NCBI GenBank assembly: GCA_044426235.1
Contig: JAWXUS010000004.1
Span: forward strand, 38,293 to 102,292
From: JAGHEK01 sp044426235
GTDB taxonomy: Bacteria > Bacillota > Clostridia > Peptostreptococcales > Peptostreptococcaceae
DNA: 64,000 nucleotides
Direction of reading: 5' to 3'
Shown here piece by piece: positions 15,789 through 24,009 of the stretch. The notes beneath the pieces were generated by a model, which worked only from the letters and a program-made list of their open reading frames with translations, did no database searches and was not told the DNA's origin. Position 1 is the first letter of the stretch; each line of letters starts with the position of its first letter. Both the position numbers and the translations under genes were made by a program.

Positions 15789-16409
15789 ATGGATTTAGAA
15801 ATAAAAGAGTTTTTAGAAGAAAGAAATATAACTAGACTGTGTCATTTTACAAAAATTAGTAATTTAGAAAGTATATTAAATAATGGCTTACTTTCTCTTG
15901 ACACATTAGAAAATAAAGGGTTAAATTATAGTTATAATGATGAGCAGAGATTAGAGAAAAAAAGAGATGCAATATGTACGTCTATAACATTTCCTAATTA
16001 TAAAATGTTTTATAAGTATAGAGAGATTATTAATGGTGGTAATGAAGAGTATTGTGTATTAATTTTAGATGCAAGCGTATTGTATGAAAAGAAATGTTTA
16101 TTTTGTATCACTAATGCAGCTAGTAATAAAGAGAAATATAGACATGATTATGATAAAATGGGCATAAAGGGATTAAAAGAATTATTTTACGATCACGATT
16201 GTAGACAGGTTGGTCTATTAGGTTTAGAGTATGCTACCGATCCTCAGGCAGAGGTATTAGTTTTAGAAGACATAGAAATAAATTACATAAAATCAATAAA
16301 TTTTATTTCTGGAGAAACAGATTTTCCGTGGAAAGAATTTTCTAATATGATATTTTATCAAAATGAAGACTTATTTAAATATAGAGATGATTATGAGTAC
16401 TGGAGTTAA
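15789..16409 (+). CDS. darT: DarT-like ssDNA ADP-ribosyltransferase toxin
   Basis: The 206-residue protein reads as a DarT (DUF4433) enzyme. RLCHFTKISNLESILNNGLL (16-35) is the NAD-binding start with His19. AICTSITFPNYKMFYKYRE (61-79) follows. DPQAEVLV (151-158) holds the probable catalytic Glu155. DarT enzymes attach ADP-ribose to bases in single-stranded DNA, blocking replication of phage or host. The length is typical of a stand-alone DarT. AGGGGG at 15778-15783 sets the start. The downstream gene begins 2 bp after the stop, the expected antitoxin position. The context, inside a 42-bp repeat-bounded insertion, supports a phage-defence role. The base specificity (guanosine or thymidine) is inferred from the partner, not read directly. 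Confidence 0.85.
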   Translation: MDLEIKEFLEERNITRLCHFTKISNLESILNNGLLSLDTLENKGLNYSYNDEQRLEKKRDAICTSITFPNYKMFYKYREIINGGNEEYCVLILDASVLYEKKCLFCITNAASNKEKYRHDYDKMGIKGLKELFYDHDCRQVGLLGLEYATDPQAEVLVLEDIEINYIKSINFISGETDFPWKEFSNMIFYQNEDLFKYRDDYEYWS

Positions 16410-16411
16410 TT

Positions 16412-17113
16412 ATGGCGATAAGGCAAGTATATAAAGTAAGTGAAGTAGGAAATGAATTTGTAGAAAAAATAAATATTGATTTTAAATGGAATCCTGGTTT
16501 TTCAGCTAGTCAAAAGCAGAAAAATATTAGGGCATTACATTGTGGCTATAAAGATATTTATGATAATGATAATATTTTAGAGATTTCGAGCAAATCAGAA
16601 GAAGTATTGGGTGTAAATCTTAGTGCATTTAATTTGAATATAACTACTGTAAAAAAAAATCAAAGATTTAGTGTTGAATGTGCATTTCAGTCTAGCAAAG
16701 TATTTAAAAATGGAGGACCATACATAGATATTTTAACTAAGGACTCTAGACAAGCTAAAAAGGATATAAGATTGAAAGAATCAGGGGATCTAATAGGATT
16801 TGAATTTTTTGGTATGTCGTGGGAACTAGAACCTAAGACATTATTTTATGATTGGTTATATATGAATGCGTTATATAAACAAGAAGAATTATCTAAAGAG
16901 ATTTTAAAATATGATGCTTTTACAGATATAGAATTTAATCATAATAAATCAATAAATTGTCAAGCTTATTCGGCAGCATTATTTGTATCATTAAGTAGAC
17001 GAAATTTAATAGATGAGGCTATGGAGAATATAAATAATTATAAAAGAATAATAACTGGATTAAATAATGCAGATAATAATGATATATATACAGAACAGAT
17101 AACATTTATTTAG
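16412..17113 (+). CDS. darG: Probable DarG1/NADAR-type antitoxin of DarT
   Basis: This 233-residue protein is the direct partner of darT, starting 2 bp after its stop with a ribosome binding site inside darT. It lacks the macro-domain pattern of classical DarG. Features are DNDNILEISSKSEEVLGVNL (51-70), FSVECAFQSSKVFKNGGPY (86-104), RQAKKDIR (113-120) and FEFFGMSWELEPKTLFYDWL (130-149). These fit, in my reading, the NADAR-like antitoxin associated with DarT1, which removes ADP-ribose from guanosine in DNA. The repeated aromatic residues (Phe133, Trp137, Trp148) are plausible ligand-pocket residues. The assignment rests on recall and gene pairing, so the enzymatic class is less sure than the antitoxin role. 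Confidence 0.68.
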   Translation: MAIRQVYKVSEVGNEFVEKINIDFKWNPGFSASQKQKNIRALHCGYKDIYDNDNILEISSKSEEVLGVNLSAFNLNITTVKKNQRFSVECAFQSSKVFKNGGPYIDILTKDSRQAKKDIRLKESGDLIGFEFFGMSWELEPKTLFYDWLYMNALYKQEELSKEILKYDAFTDIEFNHNKSINCQAYSAALFVSLSRRNLIDEAMENINNYKRIITGLNNADNNDIYTEQITFI

Positions 17114-17124
17114 TATATTAATAG

Positions 17125-17166
17125 TTTTAATTACGGAGAAATTGATTTTTCTGAAGAATGCTAAAA
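17125..17166 (+). repeat. 42-bp direct repeat, copy 2 (orphan HxlR gene end)
   Basis: All 42 positions equal 15559-15600. Here it is not part of any reading frame. It is followed by a different terminator, which I take to be the ancestral sequence downstream of the HxlR gene. Confidence 0.98.
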
Positions 17167-17197
17167 TAACCGACTTTTAAAAGTCGGTTATTTTTTT
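17163..17197. terminator. Bidirectional intrinsic terminator
   Basis: A perfect palindrome at 17163-17194 (core TAACCGACTTTT and complement) has T7 on the plus side and TTTT on the minus side. It can end both the darTG/HxlR transcripts and the minus-strand ABC operon, whose stop codon is at 17198-17196. Confidence 0.9.
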
Positions 17198-17873
17198 ATA
17201 GCTTATCTTTATCTACTTTTATTAAATTTTTGTTTTTAACTAGGTATACTTCATCAGATTCCATTGCAATTTCTTTATTGTGTGTAACCATTAATATTGT
17301 TTTTCCTTCATTTTTAACAATATCTTTGAAGATATCAATTATTTCATTTGAAGTATTTTCATCAAGGTTTCCAGTTGGTTCATCTGCAATTATTAAATCT
17401 GTTTGGCAACAAAGTGCACGTGCTATTGCAACTCTTTGTTGTTGACCACCACTTAAAGTTAAAGTTTTTTGTTTTGCTTTATCGTTATCTATTCCAACCT
17501 TTTGTAGCATATCAAGTGCAAATTGTTTATTATTTTCAGTTTTAATATTTTTTATAGACATAGCTGAAGTTACATTTTCAAGAGCTGTCATATAATTTAG
17601 CAGGTTATACCCTTGGAATATTATTGAAACGTGTTGATTTCTAAATTTCTCAAGTCCAATACTCTTAAGTTTTTCACCTTTATATATTATATCTCCGCTA
17701 TCTTGTTTATCAAGACCACAAGCAAGTGATATAAATGTTGTTTTACCAGAACCTGATTGACCAACTATTGTATAAAATTTACCTTTTTCAAAATTTACAT
17801 CTATATCTTTTAAAATTAAGCTATCTTTACCATATGAATAATTTACGTTTTTAAATTGTAATATATTTTCCAT
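17196..17873 (-). CDS. ABC transporter ATP-binding protein (MacB/LolD type)
   Basis: The 225-residue ATPase has Walker A GQSGSGKT (38-45), a Q-loop (FQGYNLLNYMTALENV), the signature LSGGQQQR, Walker B LIIADEPT and the switch histidine (MVTHNKE). This subtype pairs with FtsX-like permeases and drives efflux or mechanotransmission, often of antimicrobial peptides. It follows the permease gene by 10 bp on the same strand with GGAGG before the ATG. The divergent two-component system is the likely regulator. Confidence 0.93.
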   Translation of the reverse strand: MENILQFKNVNYSYGKDSLILKDIDVNFEKGKFYTIVGQSGSGKTTFISLACGLDKQDSGDIIYKGEKLKSIGLEKFRNQHVSIIFQGYNLLNYMTALENVTSAMSIKNIKTENNKQFALDMLQKVGIDNDKAKQKTLTLSGGQQQRVAIARALCCQTDLIIADEPTGNLDENTSNEIIDIFKDIVKNEGKTILMVTHNKEIAMESDEVYLVKNKNLIKVDKDKL

Positions 17874-17883
17874 AAAACTCCTC

Positions 17884-19311
17884 CTAATTGTGTCTACTAA
17901 GTATAGTTTTTGGATTTAATCTCATAACGAAAGATGATGGGATTATTGTTGCAACCATTGTTATACCTAAAGAACAAAGTGACATTTTCACTAAATCTTC
18001 ACTATTTATACTAACATCTAATTCATCAATTGCATCTACTGAAGTAGTATTTCCTGTGAAAGGATTTCTACTTTGATCACGACCACTACTAAATCCATTG
18101 TTAGTTTCCTCAGAAGTTGAAATCTCTTGACTAATTAATTGATCTGCAACTGTTGAACTTATAGTTTCCCCAACTAATGATGATAAGCATAAACAAACTA
18201 TTAAAACAGTAACAGTTTCAGTTAATAATTGAAGAACTATTTTATATTTTTTTTCTCCAAGTCCCATAAGTATTCCCATTTCGTGAACTCTATCTTTAAT
18301 AGATAACATTATTACTAATGTTAGAACTAATCCACCAAATACAAGTACTATAATTAAAGTTGTTTTAGAGAATGATGCAACATTTTCAATAGGACCCATC
18401 ATAGCATCATAAGATGCGCTATTTGCATCAAGTTTAAATGTGTCAAAATCTATATTAGAATTACTACTTACCTCAGCCATAAAAGTATCTATATTTAAAG
18501 GATCATTTAAGTATAATTTAATACTATCAACGCTATCAGTAGTACCTTTTAATTCATTTGATAAAGTATATGGAACATACATATTATTATATGGAAGTTG
18601 AGATGTCATTCTAAATGCACTTTCACTAACTTCACTACTATCAGCAAATATTCCAACTATTTCAGCAGTAACAACAATAGTTTCATCAATGTATGAATTT
18701 AAGTTTATAGTATCACCAACTACTAAAGAATTAAGTTCGGCAAAACTTTGTTCCATTAAAATAACATTACTATTTAAATCGTCTTCAGTTAATTCACGAC
18801 CATCGATTAATTCAATTAAGCCACTAGTAACCTTATCTTCATTTATCATATTAGAAACACCAGTTAAAGTAATATCTCCAGTTGCCATTTGTTGTCTATT
18901 ACCACCCGTTTGATCAGTAGTTGATTCAGTAGTTTCCTCGACACCAACTGCTAATAAAGTATCATCTAAATTTGCAGCAGAATTTGATGTAACTGAATAG
19001 TCAATAACGTATTCAGATGATATTAATTCATCTATGTATGATGTAGGAACTGGAACTTGTTCTATTCTTTGTCCCCTTATTCCTTCTTCAGAACTATTTC
19101 TTGCCTCCTCCATTAATTTTTCAATATCTTGAGTCAAACTAACTGTTGCTCCAAGTTTTTGTCTTGCAGCATCTGATGCAAGATTTGTTGCTGATTGTAT
19201 ACTAAAACTAGTAAGAGTAACTAGCGATACAGTTAGCATAATTAAAAACATTATAAATGTTTTTCCTTTTCTCTCAATTAGAGATTTAAAGCCACGAAAT
19301 ATGAAATTCAT
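17884..19311 (-). CDS. FtsX-like ABC transporter permease
   Basis: The 475-residue permease has one N-terminal membrane helix (about 15-38, FIMFLIMLTVSLVTLTSFSI), a large extracytoplasmic domain (about 40-310) and a C-terminal FtsX block with three helices (about 315-340, 365-390, 445-465). Between the last two helices lies a Ser/Asn/Gly-rich extracellular loop. The layout is that of MacB/YknZ-type permeases, which fits with the adjacent ATPase. The substrate is not evident; antimicrobial peptides or envelope lipoproteins are possible. It heads the minus-strand operon, sharing a 101-bp intergenic region with the response regulator gene. Confidence 0.88.
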   Translation of the reverse strand: MNFIFRGFKSLIERKGKTFIMFLIMLTVSLVTLTSFSIQSATNLASDAARQKLGATVSLTQDIEKLMEEARNSSEEGIRGQRIEQVPVPTSYIDELISSEYVIDYSVTSNSAANLDDTLLAVGVEETTESTTDQTGGNRQQMATGDITLTGVSNMINEDKVTSGLIELIDGRELTEDDLNSNVILMEQSFAELNSLVVGDTINLNSYIDETIVVTAEIVGIFADSSEVSESAFRMTSQLPYNNMYVPYTLSNELKGTTDSVDSIKLYLNDPLNIDTFMAEVSSNSNIDFDTFKLDANSASYDAMMGPIENVASFSKTTLIIVLVFGGLVLTLVIMLSIKDRVHEMGILMGLGEKKYKIVLQLLTETVTVLIVCLCLSSLVGETISSTVADQLISQEISTSEETNNGFSSGRDQSRNPFTGNTTSVDAIDELDVSINSEDLVKMSLCSLGITMVATIIPSSFVMRLNPKTILSRHN

Positions 19312-19360
19312 AATATTTATCCCTTCCTTTTTTGATTATGCTATAATAATAAAAGCTAAA

Positions 19361-19378
19361 CCTTAAATGAACCTTAAA
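19361..19378. promoter_or_regulatory. CCTTAAA direct repeat, probable response-regulator boxes
   Basis: CCTTAAA at 19361-19367 recurs at 19372-19378, an 11-bp period equal to one helical turn, as OmpR-family regulators require. On the minus strand the proximal box ends 12 bp before a TATTAT (19348-19343), so it would overlap the -35 region of the ABC operon. The facing response regulator is the obvious candidate binder. Confidence 0.5.
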
Positions 19379-19412
19379 GTTAAATAATAAATTTTTAGAA
19401 AGGAGAATAAAT

Positions 19413-20084
19413 ATGAAAATATTATTGGTAGAGGATAATGAAGTTTTATCGAAAAGTGTTGTTGAGGGTCTTTGTTTTACAAATGAAACCTTTGAGATAG
19501 AAACTGCTTTTAATGGGGAAGATGCAATTTATGAGGCGCAAAAAAATATCTACGATATAATAATTTTAGATATAATGTTACCTGATATGAACGGAATTGA
19601 TGTGTTAAATAAAATAAGAAAAATAAGCCAGATACCAGTTATAATGCTTACTGCAAAAGAAGATATAAATGATAAAATAAGGGCATTTGATAAGGGTGCG
19701 AATGATTATATAACAAAGCCTTTTTATATGGAAGAATTAGTTGCAAGAATTTATGCACTTCTTAGAACAAGTAAAATAATTGATAAAGAAAATATACTTA
19801 GCTTTAAAAATTTAAATTTAAATTTATCATCTAGAAAAGTATATTTAAACAATGAAGAAGTAGGTATATTTAAAAAGCAATTCGATATTTTAGAATATTT
19901 TTTAGTTAATAAGGGTCAAATTTTAATGAAAGAACAGATTTATGATAGGATATGGGGAATAGAAAGTGATACACCGCTTGAAATTGTTGAAGTAAATATT
20001 AGTGGTCTTAGAAAAAAATTAAAAGATTATTCTAAATATATAAAAACTAAAAGAGGAGTGGGTTATATTTTTGAAGATGAATAA
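19413..20084 (+). CDS. OmpR-family response regulator
   Basis: The 223-residue protein has a receiver domain (1-115) with acidic pocket VEDN (6-9), phosphorylation site Asp53 (ILDIMLPDMNG), Thr at MLTAKED and the conserved Lys in TKPF. A winged-helix output domain follows (about 130-221), with RGVGYIFE at the end. It is co-transcribed with the histidine kinase, whose frame overlaps its 3' end. It is divergent from the FtsX-type ABC operon, which it probably controls in response to envelope stress. AAAGGAG precedes the ATG. Confidence 0.94.
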   Translation: MKILLVEDNEVLSKSVVEGLCFTNETFEIETAFNGEDAIYEAQKNIYDIIILDIMLPDMNGIDVLNKIRKISQIPVIMLTAKEDINDKIRAFDKGANDYITKPFYMEELVARIYALLRTSKIIDKENILSFKNLNLNLSSRKVYLNNEEVGIFKKQFDILEYFLVNKGQILMKEQIYDRIWGIESDTPLEIVEVNISGLRKKLKDYSKYIKTKRGVGYIFEDE

Positions 20085-21318
20085 TAAATTATTTACTAAA
20101 ACTAAAAATAAATTAATATTTTTGTATACTAGTATAGTCGGAGTAGTTTTTTTATTTTTTTCAATATTTATTTATCAGTACTTTTATGATTTTACTTATA
20201 ATGATATAGATAGATCTCTCAATGATCAATTACATAAAATAGTTATAGATCTTAATTTATTTAATATTAGAAGTTTAGTATTAAATAAAGGAGGACTTCA
20301 AGATCAAATGGTATATATTTGGGAAGGAGAAGAATTAATATTTGAATCACCAAGAGAAATTGCAAAAGAAATTAGACCATATGAACTTAGTAAGGATATA
20401 TCTAATGGAATTTCATCTTATTCATATAAGGATTACCATTTTAGACAAATAAAAAATACTGTTAATGAATATAGTATAGAAATAATAAAAGTAGTTAATA
20501 CAGAAGTTTTAATGCTAACTAATCTTAGAAATATAATGTTTTTCTTTACTATTATAGGACTTATAGTGGTTTATTTAATAGGAAAATTTTTGACAAAAAA
20601 AGCACTAGAACCGATTGAGGCATCGTGGGAAAATCAAGTATTATTTATTCAAGATGCCTCTCACGAACTTAGAACACCTCTTACAATAGTTTTTACTAAG
20701 TTACAGAATATAATAAAAAATCAAGACCAATCAGTTAGTAGTCAAATGCCAAATATAGTTATTATTATGAAAGAAATTAGAAGACTTAGAAAGTTAGTTT
20801 CTGATTTATTAAAATTAACTAAAGAAGATGGGGTAGTTGAACTTAACTATCAAAATGAAGATATAGGAAGTATATTTAGTGAAATAATTTCTGAATATGA
20901 AGAGATTATTGAATTTCAAAATAAAAGATTTGAGTTTAGTAATGAACTAAAAAATCAAACGATAAATATAGATAAAGAAAAATTAAAACAACTTATAGTT
21001 ATTTTTGTTGATAATTCTATTAAATATACAGATGAAAATGATTTAATAGAGATAAAATTACTTGATGAAAACCAAAATATCAAGATACAAATAAAAGATA
21101 GTGGAATTGGAATTAAAGAAGAAGAACTTGAATTTATATTCAATAGATTTTTTAGATCATCAAATGAAAGAAAAAATAATAGTGATGGATTTGGAATTGG
21201 ACTTTCTATTGCAAGCATATTAATTTCTAATTTAAATGGAAAAATATCAGTATCATCTAAAGAAAATGAAGGAAGTATTTTTTCTATAATTTTACCAAAG
21301 AACTTAAAAAAACATTAA
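20071..21318 (+). CDS. Sensor histidine kinase
   Basis: The protein of about 415 residues has two membrane helices (about 14-38 and 153-173) enclosing an extracytoplasmic sensor domain of roughly 110 residues, then HisKA with DASHELRTPL (His198) and a HATPase domain with N box (VDNSIKYT), G1 (DSGIGI) and G2 (GFGIGLS). It autophosphorylates and passes phosphate to the upstream regulator. The start is uncertain: TTG 20071 is better spaced from AGAGGAG (20052-20058), while ATG 20077 is two codons inside. Either way it overlaps the regulator gene. The stimulus is unknown. Confidence 0.92.
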   Translation: MKMNNKLFTKTKNKLIFLYTSIVGVVFLFFSIFIYQYFYDFTYNDIDRSLNDQLHKIVIDLNLFNIRSLVLNKGGLQDQMVYIWEGEELIFESPREIAKEIRPYELSKDISNGISSYSYKDYHFRQIKNTVNEYSIEIIKVVNTEVLMLTNLRNIMFFFTIIGLIVVYLIGKFLTKKALEPIEASWENQVLFIQDASHELRTPLTIVFTKLQNIIKNQDQSVSSQMPNIVIIMKEIRRLRKLVSDLLKLTKEDGVVELNYQNEDIGSIFSEIISEYEEIIEFQNKRFEFSNELKNQTINIDKEKLKQLIVIFVDNSIKYTDENDLIEIKLLDENQNIKIQIKDSGIGIKEEELEFIFNRFFRSSNERKNNSDGFGIGLSIASILISNLNGKISVSSKENEGSIFSIILPKNLKKH

Positions 21319-21470
21319 AAGTATCATAATATATATACATATTGGCCAAAAAATGATATATTAATTAGTAATGGATAAAACACGTATATATTTAGGTAAT
21401 ATAAAAAAATATATACAGTAAATATTAGTATAAGTAAAATATAAAAATTTATAATAGATGGAGTAAAGAT

Positions 21471-22835
21471 ATGAATTTAAAAGCTATAATACTTGCAGCT
21501 GGAAAAGGTACTAGAATGAAATCTAAATACCCAAAAGTTGTACATAAAGTATGTGGAAAAGAAATGATAAACCATATAATAGATGCTTCAAAAAAATCAG
21601 GGGTAGAAGACGTTGTAGCAATACTTGGTCACGAATCAGAAGTTGTAAAAAATGCGATACCAAAAGAAACTTTAACTACTATGCAAACTGAACAATTAGG
21701 AACAGGACATGCAGTTATGATGGCTAAAGAATATATAAATGAAGATGATACAATTCTTGTTTTATGTGGAGATACTCCTTTAATAAAGGAAGATACATTA
21801 AAGAATTTATTTGATTACCATAAACAAAATGAATACTATGCAACAGTTTTAACTACTGTAATAGAAAATCCAACAGGATATGGAAGAGTAATAAGAGATA
21901 ATAATTTTGATTTACTTAAAATTGTAGAACAAAAAGATGCAAATGAAGAAGAAAAGGCAACTAAAGAAATTAATTCAGGTATATACTGTTTTAATGGAAA
22001 ATTACTAAAGGAATCTTTAGATTTAATTGATAACAATAATGCCCAAAATGAATACTATTTAACAGATACTATAAAAATAATAAGAGAAAAAGGTTATAAA
22101 GTTGGGGCTTTTAATGGTTCTACAATAGAAGAACTTATGGGAGTAAACTCAAGAGTTGAACTTTCAAAAGCCGAACAAATTATGAAACTTAGAATAAATG
22201 AAAATCATATGGTTAATGGTGTAACAATCATTGATACTAATTCAACATATATTGAAAGTGATGTTATAATTGGAAGTGATAGTGTAATATATCCAAATGT
22301 TACTTTAAAAGGAAATACAAAAATAGGTTTAGAGTGTATTATTGAATCAAATTCAAAAATATCAAACTCAACTATTGGAGATAATACCACTATTGAAAAT
22401 TCAACTATATTAGATAGTGTTATTGGGGAAAATACAAGTATTGGTCCATATGCTTACTTAAGACCAAATTCTAAAATTGGAAATAACGTGAAAATTGGTG
22501 ATTTTGTTGAAGTTAAAAATGCAACTATTGAAGATAATTCAAAAGCATCGCATTTATCATATATTGGAGATGCACACGTTGGAAAGAATGTAAATATTGG
22601 TTGCGGGGTAGTTTTTGTTAATTACGACGGAAAAAATAAATACGTTTCTCAAGTAAAAGATGGTGCATTTATAGGATCAAATTCTAATCTAGTAGCACCA
22701 GTTGTAGTTGAAGAAAATGGATATATAGCAACAGGATCAACTATAACTAAAAATGTACCTGAAGGTTCATTAGCAGTTGCAAGACAAAGGCAAACTGTTA
22801 AAGAAGGTTGGGTAGCTAGAAAAGGACTTAAATAA
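21471..22835 (+). CDS. glmU: Bifunctional GlmU, UDP-N-acetylglucosamine synthesis
   Basis: GlmU acetylates glucosamine-1-phosphate and couples it to UTP, giving UDP-GlcNAc for peptidoglycan and wall polymers. The 454 residues contain the uridyltransferase domain (LAAGKGTRMKS at the N-terminus, LCGDTPL) and a C-terminal left-handed beta-helix built of hexapeptide repeats (about 250-454), with the acetyltransferase region SYIGDAHVGKNVNIGCG. The protein is full length. The ATG follows a GATGGAG site. A hairpin separates it from prs, the usual neighbour. The 150 bp upstream show no clear promoter. Confidence 0.96.
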   Translation: MNLKAIILAAGKGTRMKSKYPKVVHKVCGKEMINHIIDASKKSGVEDVVAILGHESEVVKNAIPKETLTTMQTEQLGTGHAVMMAKEYINEDDTILVLCGDTPLIKEDTLKNLFDYHKQNEYYATVLTTVIENPTGYGRVIRDNNFDLLKIVEQKDANEEEKATKEINSGIYCFNGKLLKESLDLIDNNNAQNEYYLTDTIKIIREKGYKVGAFNGSTIEELMGVNSRVELSKAEQIMKLRINENHMVNGVTIIDTNSTYIESDVIIGSDSVIYPNVTLKGNTKIGLECIIESNSKISNSTIGDNTTIENSTILDSVIGENTSIGPYAYLRPNSKIGNNVKIGDFVEVKNATIEDNSKASHLSYIGDAHVGKNVNIGCGVVFVNYDGKNKYVSQVKDGAFIGSNSNLVAPVVVEENGYIATGSTITKNVPEGSLAVARQRQTVKEGWVARKGLK

Positions 22836-22848
22836 TATTAGAGAATAT

Positions 22849-22876
22849 AATCAAAGCTTTAAAAAGCTTTGATTTA
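22849..22876 (+). terminator. Hairpin between glmU and prs
   Basis: AATCAAAGCTT pairs with AAGCTTTGATT (11 bp, loop of four). There is only a short T stretch, so termination is probably partial and prs may be read through from glmU. Confidence 0.5.
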
Positions 22877-22916
22877 TATATATATATAACTTTTTGATTT
22901 TTTAGGAGGACATAAG

Positions 22917-23870
22917 ATGAATACAAGTGGAAGCGAGATTAAAATAATCGCTGGAAATGCATCAAAGGAATTAGCAGAAAAAATAGCAAATCACCTTGAT
23001 ATAAAGCTTTGTGATTGTGAAGTTGGAGCTTTTAGTGATGGTGAAATAAGTGTAAACATTAATGAAGTTGTAAGAGGAAGTGATGTATTCTTAATACAAT
23101 CAACAAATAGTCCAGTAAATCAAAATTTAATGGAATTATTAATAATGATAGATGCATTAAAAAGAGCATCAGCTGGTAGAATAACTGCTGTTATACCATA
23201 CTATGGTTATGCAAGGCAAGATAGAAAAGCAAAGCCTAGAGATCCAATTACAGCAAAATTAGTTGCTAACTTATTAACTGCAGCAGGAGCTGATAGAGTC
23301 TTAACTATGGACTTACACGCTGCACAAATACAAGGATATTTTGATATACCACTAGATCATTTACAAGGTGGAAAGTTACTTGCTGAATACTTCAATCAAA
23401 AGAACCTAACAGAAGATATAGTAGTTGTATCCCCAGACCTTGGAAGTGTTACAAGATCTAGAAAGTTTGCAGATGCAATAGATGGAAGTGTACCACTTGC
23501 TATAATCGATAAGAGAAGACCAAAAGCTAATGTTTCAGAAATAATGAATATAATTGGCGATGTTAAAGATAAGAATGTTATATTATTTGATGATATGATA
23601 GATACTGCAGGAACTATATGTAATGCTGCTAATGCACTTAAAGAATTTGGTGCAAAAGATGTTTATGCTTGTTGTTCTCACGCTGTATTATCAGGTCAAG
23701 CAATTCAAAGAATACAAGATTCTGCTATAAAAGAACTTATAGTTTTAGATACTATAAAATTACCGGAAGAAAAAGAGTTAGAAAAGATAAAAGTAATATC
23801 TGCTTCAGAATTATTTGCGGATGCAATCAAAAAAGTATTCTCAAATGAATCAGTAAGTATGTTATTCTAA
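22917..23870 (+). CDS. prs: Ribose-phosphate pyrophosphokinase (PRPP synthase)
   Basis: Prs transfers pyrophosphate from ATP to ribose-5-phosphate, supplying PRPP for nucleotides, NAD and the purine repressor encoded at 11961. The class I signatures ARQDRKAKPRDPITAKLVAN and the PRPP loop FDDMIDTAGT are present and the 317 residues are normal. AGGAGG precedes the ATG. Two terminators lie between it and pth. Confidence 0.97.
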   Translation: MNTSGSEIKIIAGNASKELAEKIANHLDIKLCDCEVGAFSDGEISVNINEVVRGSDVFLIQSTNSPVNQNLMELLIMIDALKRASAGRITAVIPYYGYARQDRKAKPRDPITAKLVANLLTAAGADRVLTMDLHAAQIQGYFDIPLDHLQGGKLLAEYFNQKNLTEDIVVVSPDLGSVTRSRKFADAIDGSVPLAIIDKRRPKANVSEIMNIIGDVKDKNVILFDDMIDTAGTICNAANALKEFGAKDVYACCSHAVLSGQAIQRIQDSAIKELIVLDTIKLPEEKELEKIKVISASELFADAIKKVFSNESVSMLF

Positions 23871-23876
23871 TTAAAA

Positions 23877-23916
23877 AAAGCAATCCTTTAAATATTTTTT
23901 AAAGGATGCTTTTTTA
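23877..23916 (+). terminator. Intrinsic terminator of prs
   Basis: AAGCA-TCCTTTAAA pairs with TTTAAAGGATGCTT with one bulged A, followed by T6. Confidence 0.85.
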
Positions 23917-23942
23917 TAGCACTAAAACAAAATAATTTGTTT

Positions 23943-23981
23943 AAAGTCTTCATTTAGAACTTTTTAAAAGGAGACTTTTTT
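23943..23981 (+). terminator. Second terminator-like hairpin upstream of pth
   Basis: AAAGTCTTC pairs with GGAGACTTT (9 bp, one G-U) across an 18-base loop and ends in T6, 29 bp before pth. It could be a back-up terminator for prs or an attenuator for pth. Confidence 0.6.
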
Positions 23982-24009
23982 AGTATTTAAATTTTAGGAG
24001 GAAAATTTT

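Larger units (their letters stand above)
15559..17166. mobile_element. Putative small integrated defence island carrying darTG
   Basis: Two exact 42-bp copies of a gene 3' end, 1566 bp apart, enclose a terminator and a two-gene toxin-antitoxin unit. Copy 1 completes the HxlR gene; the sequence before copy 2 is unrelated to HxlR, so copy 2 is an orphan gene end. This is the footprint expected for integration at a gene 3' end that regenerates the target. No integrase or transposase is inside, so movement would need help in trans or was a single event. A plain duplication with later insertion is the alternative. Confidence 0.65.

Noticed and set aside
16412..17113. Classical macro-domain DarG
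   Set aside because: The Gly-rich loops of macro domains are absent; the sequence fits a NADAR-like antitoxin better.
21360..21425. Short ATG frame of 16 codons before glmU
   Set aside because: No ribosome binding site and no hydrophobic or other recognisable character.
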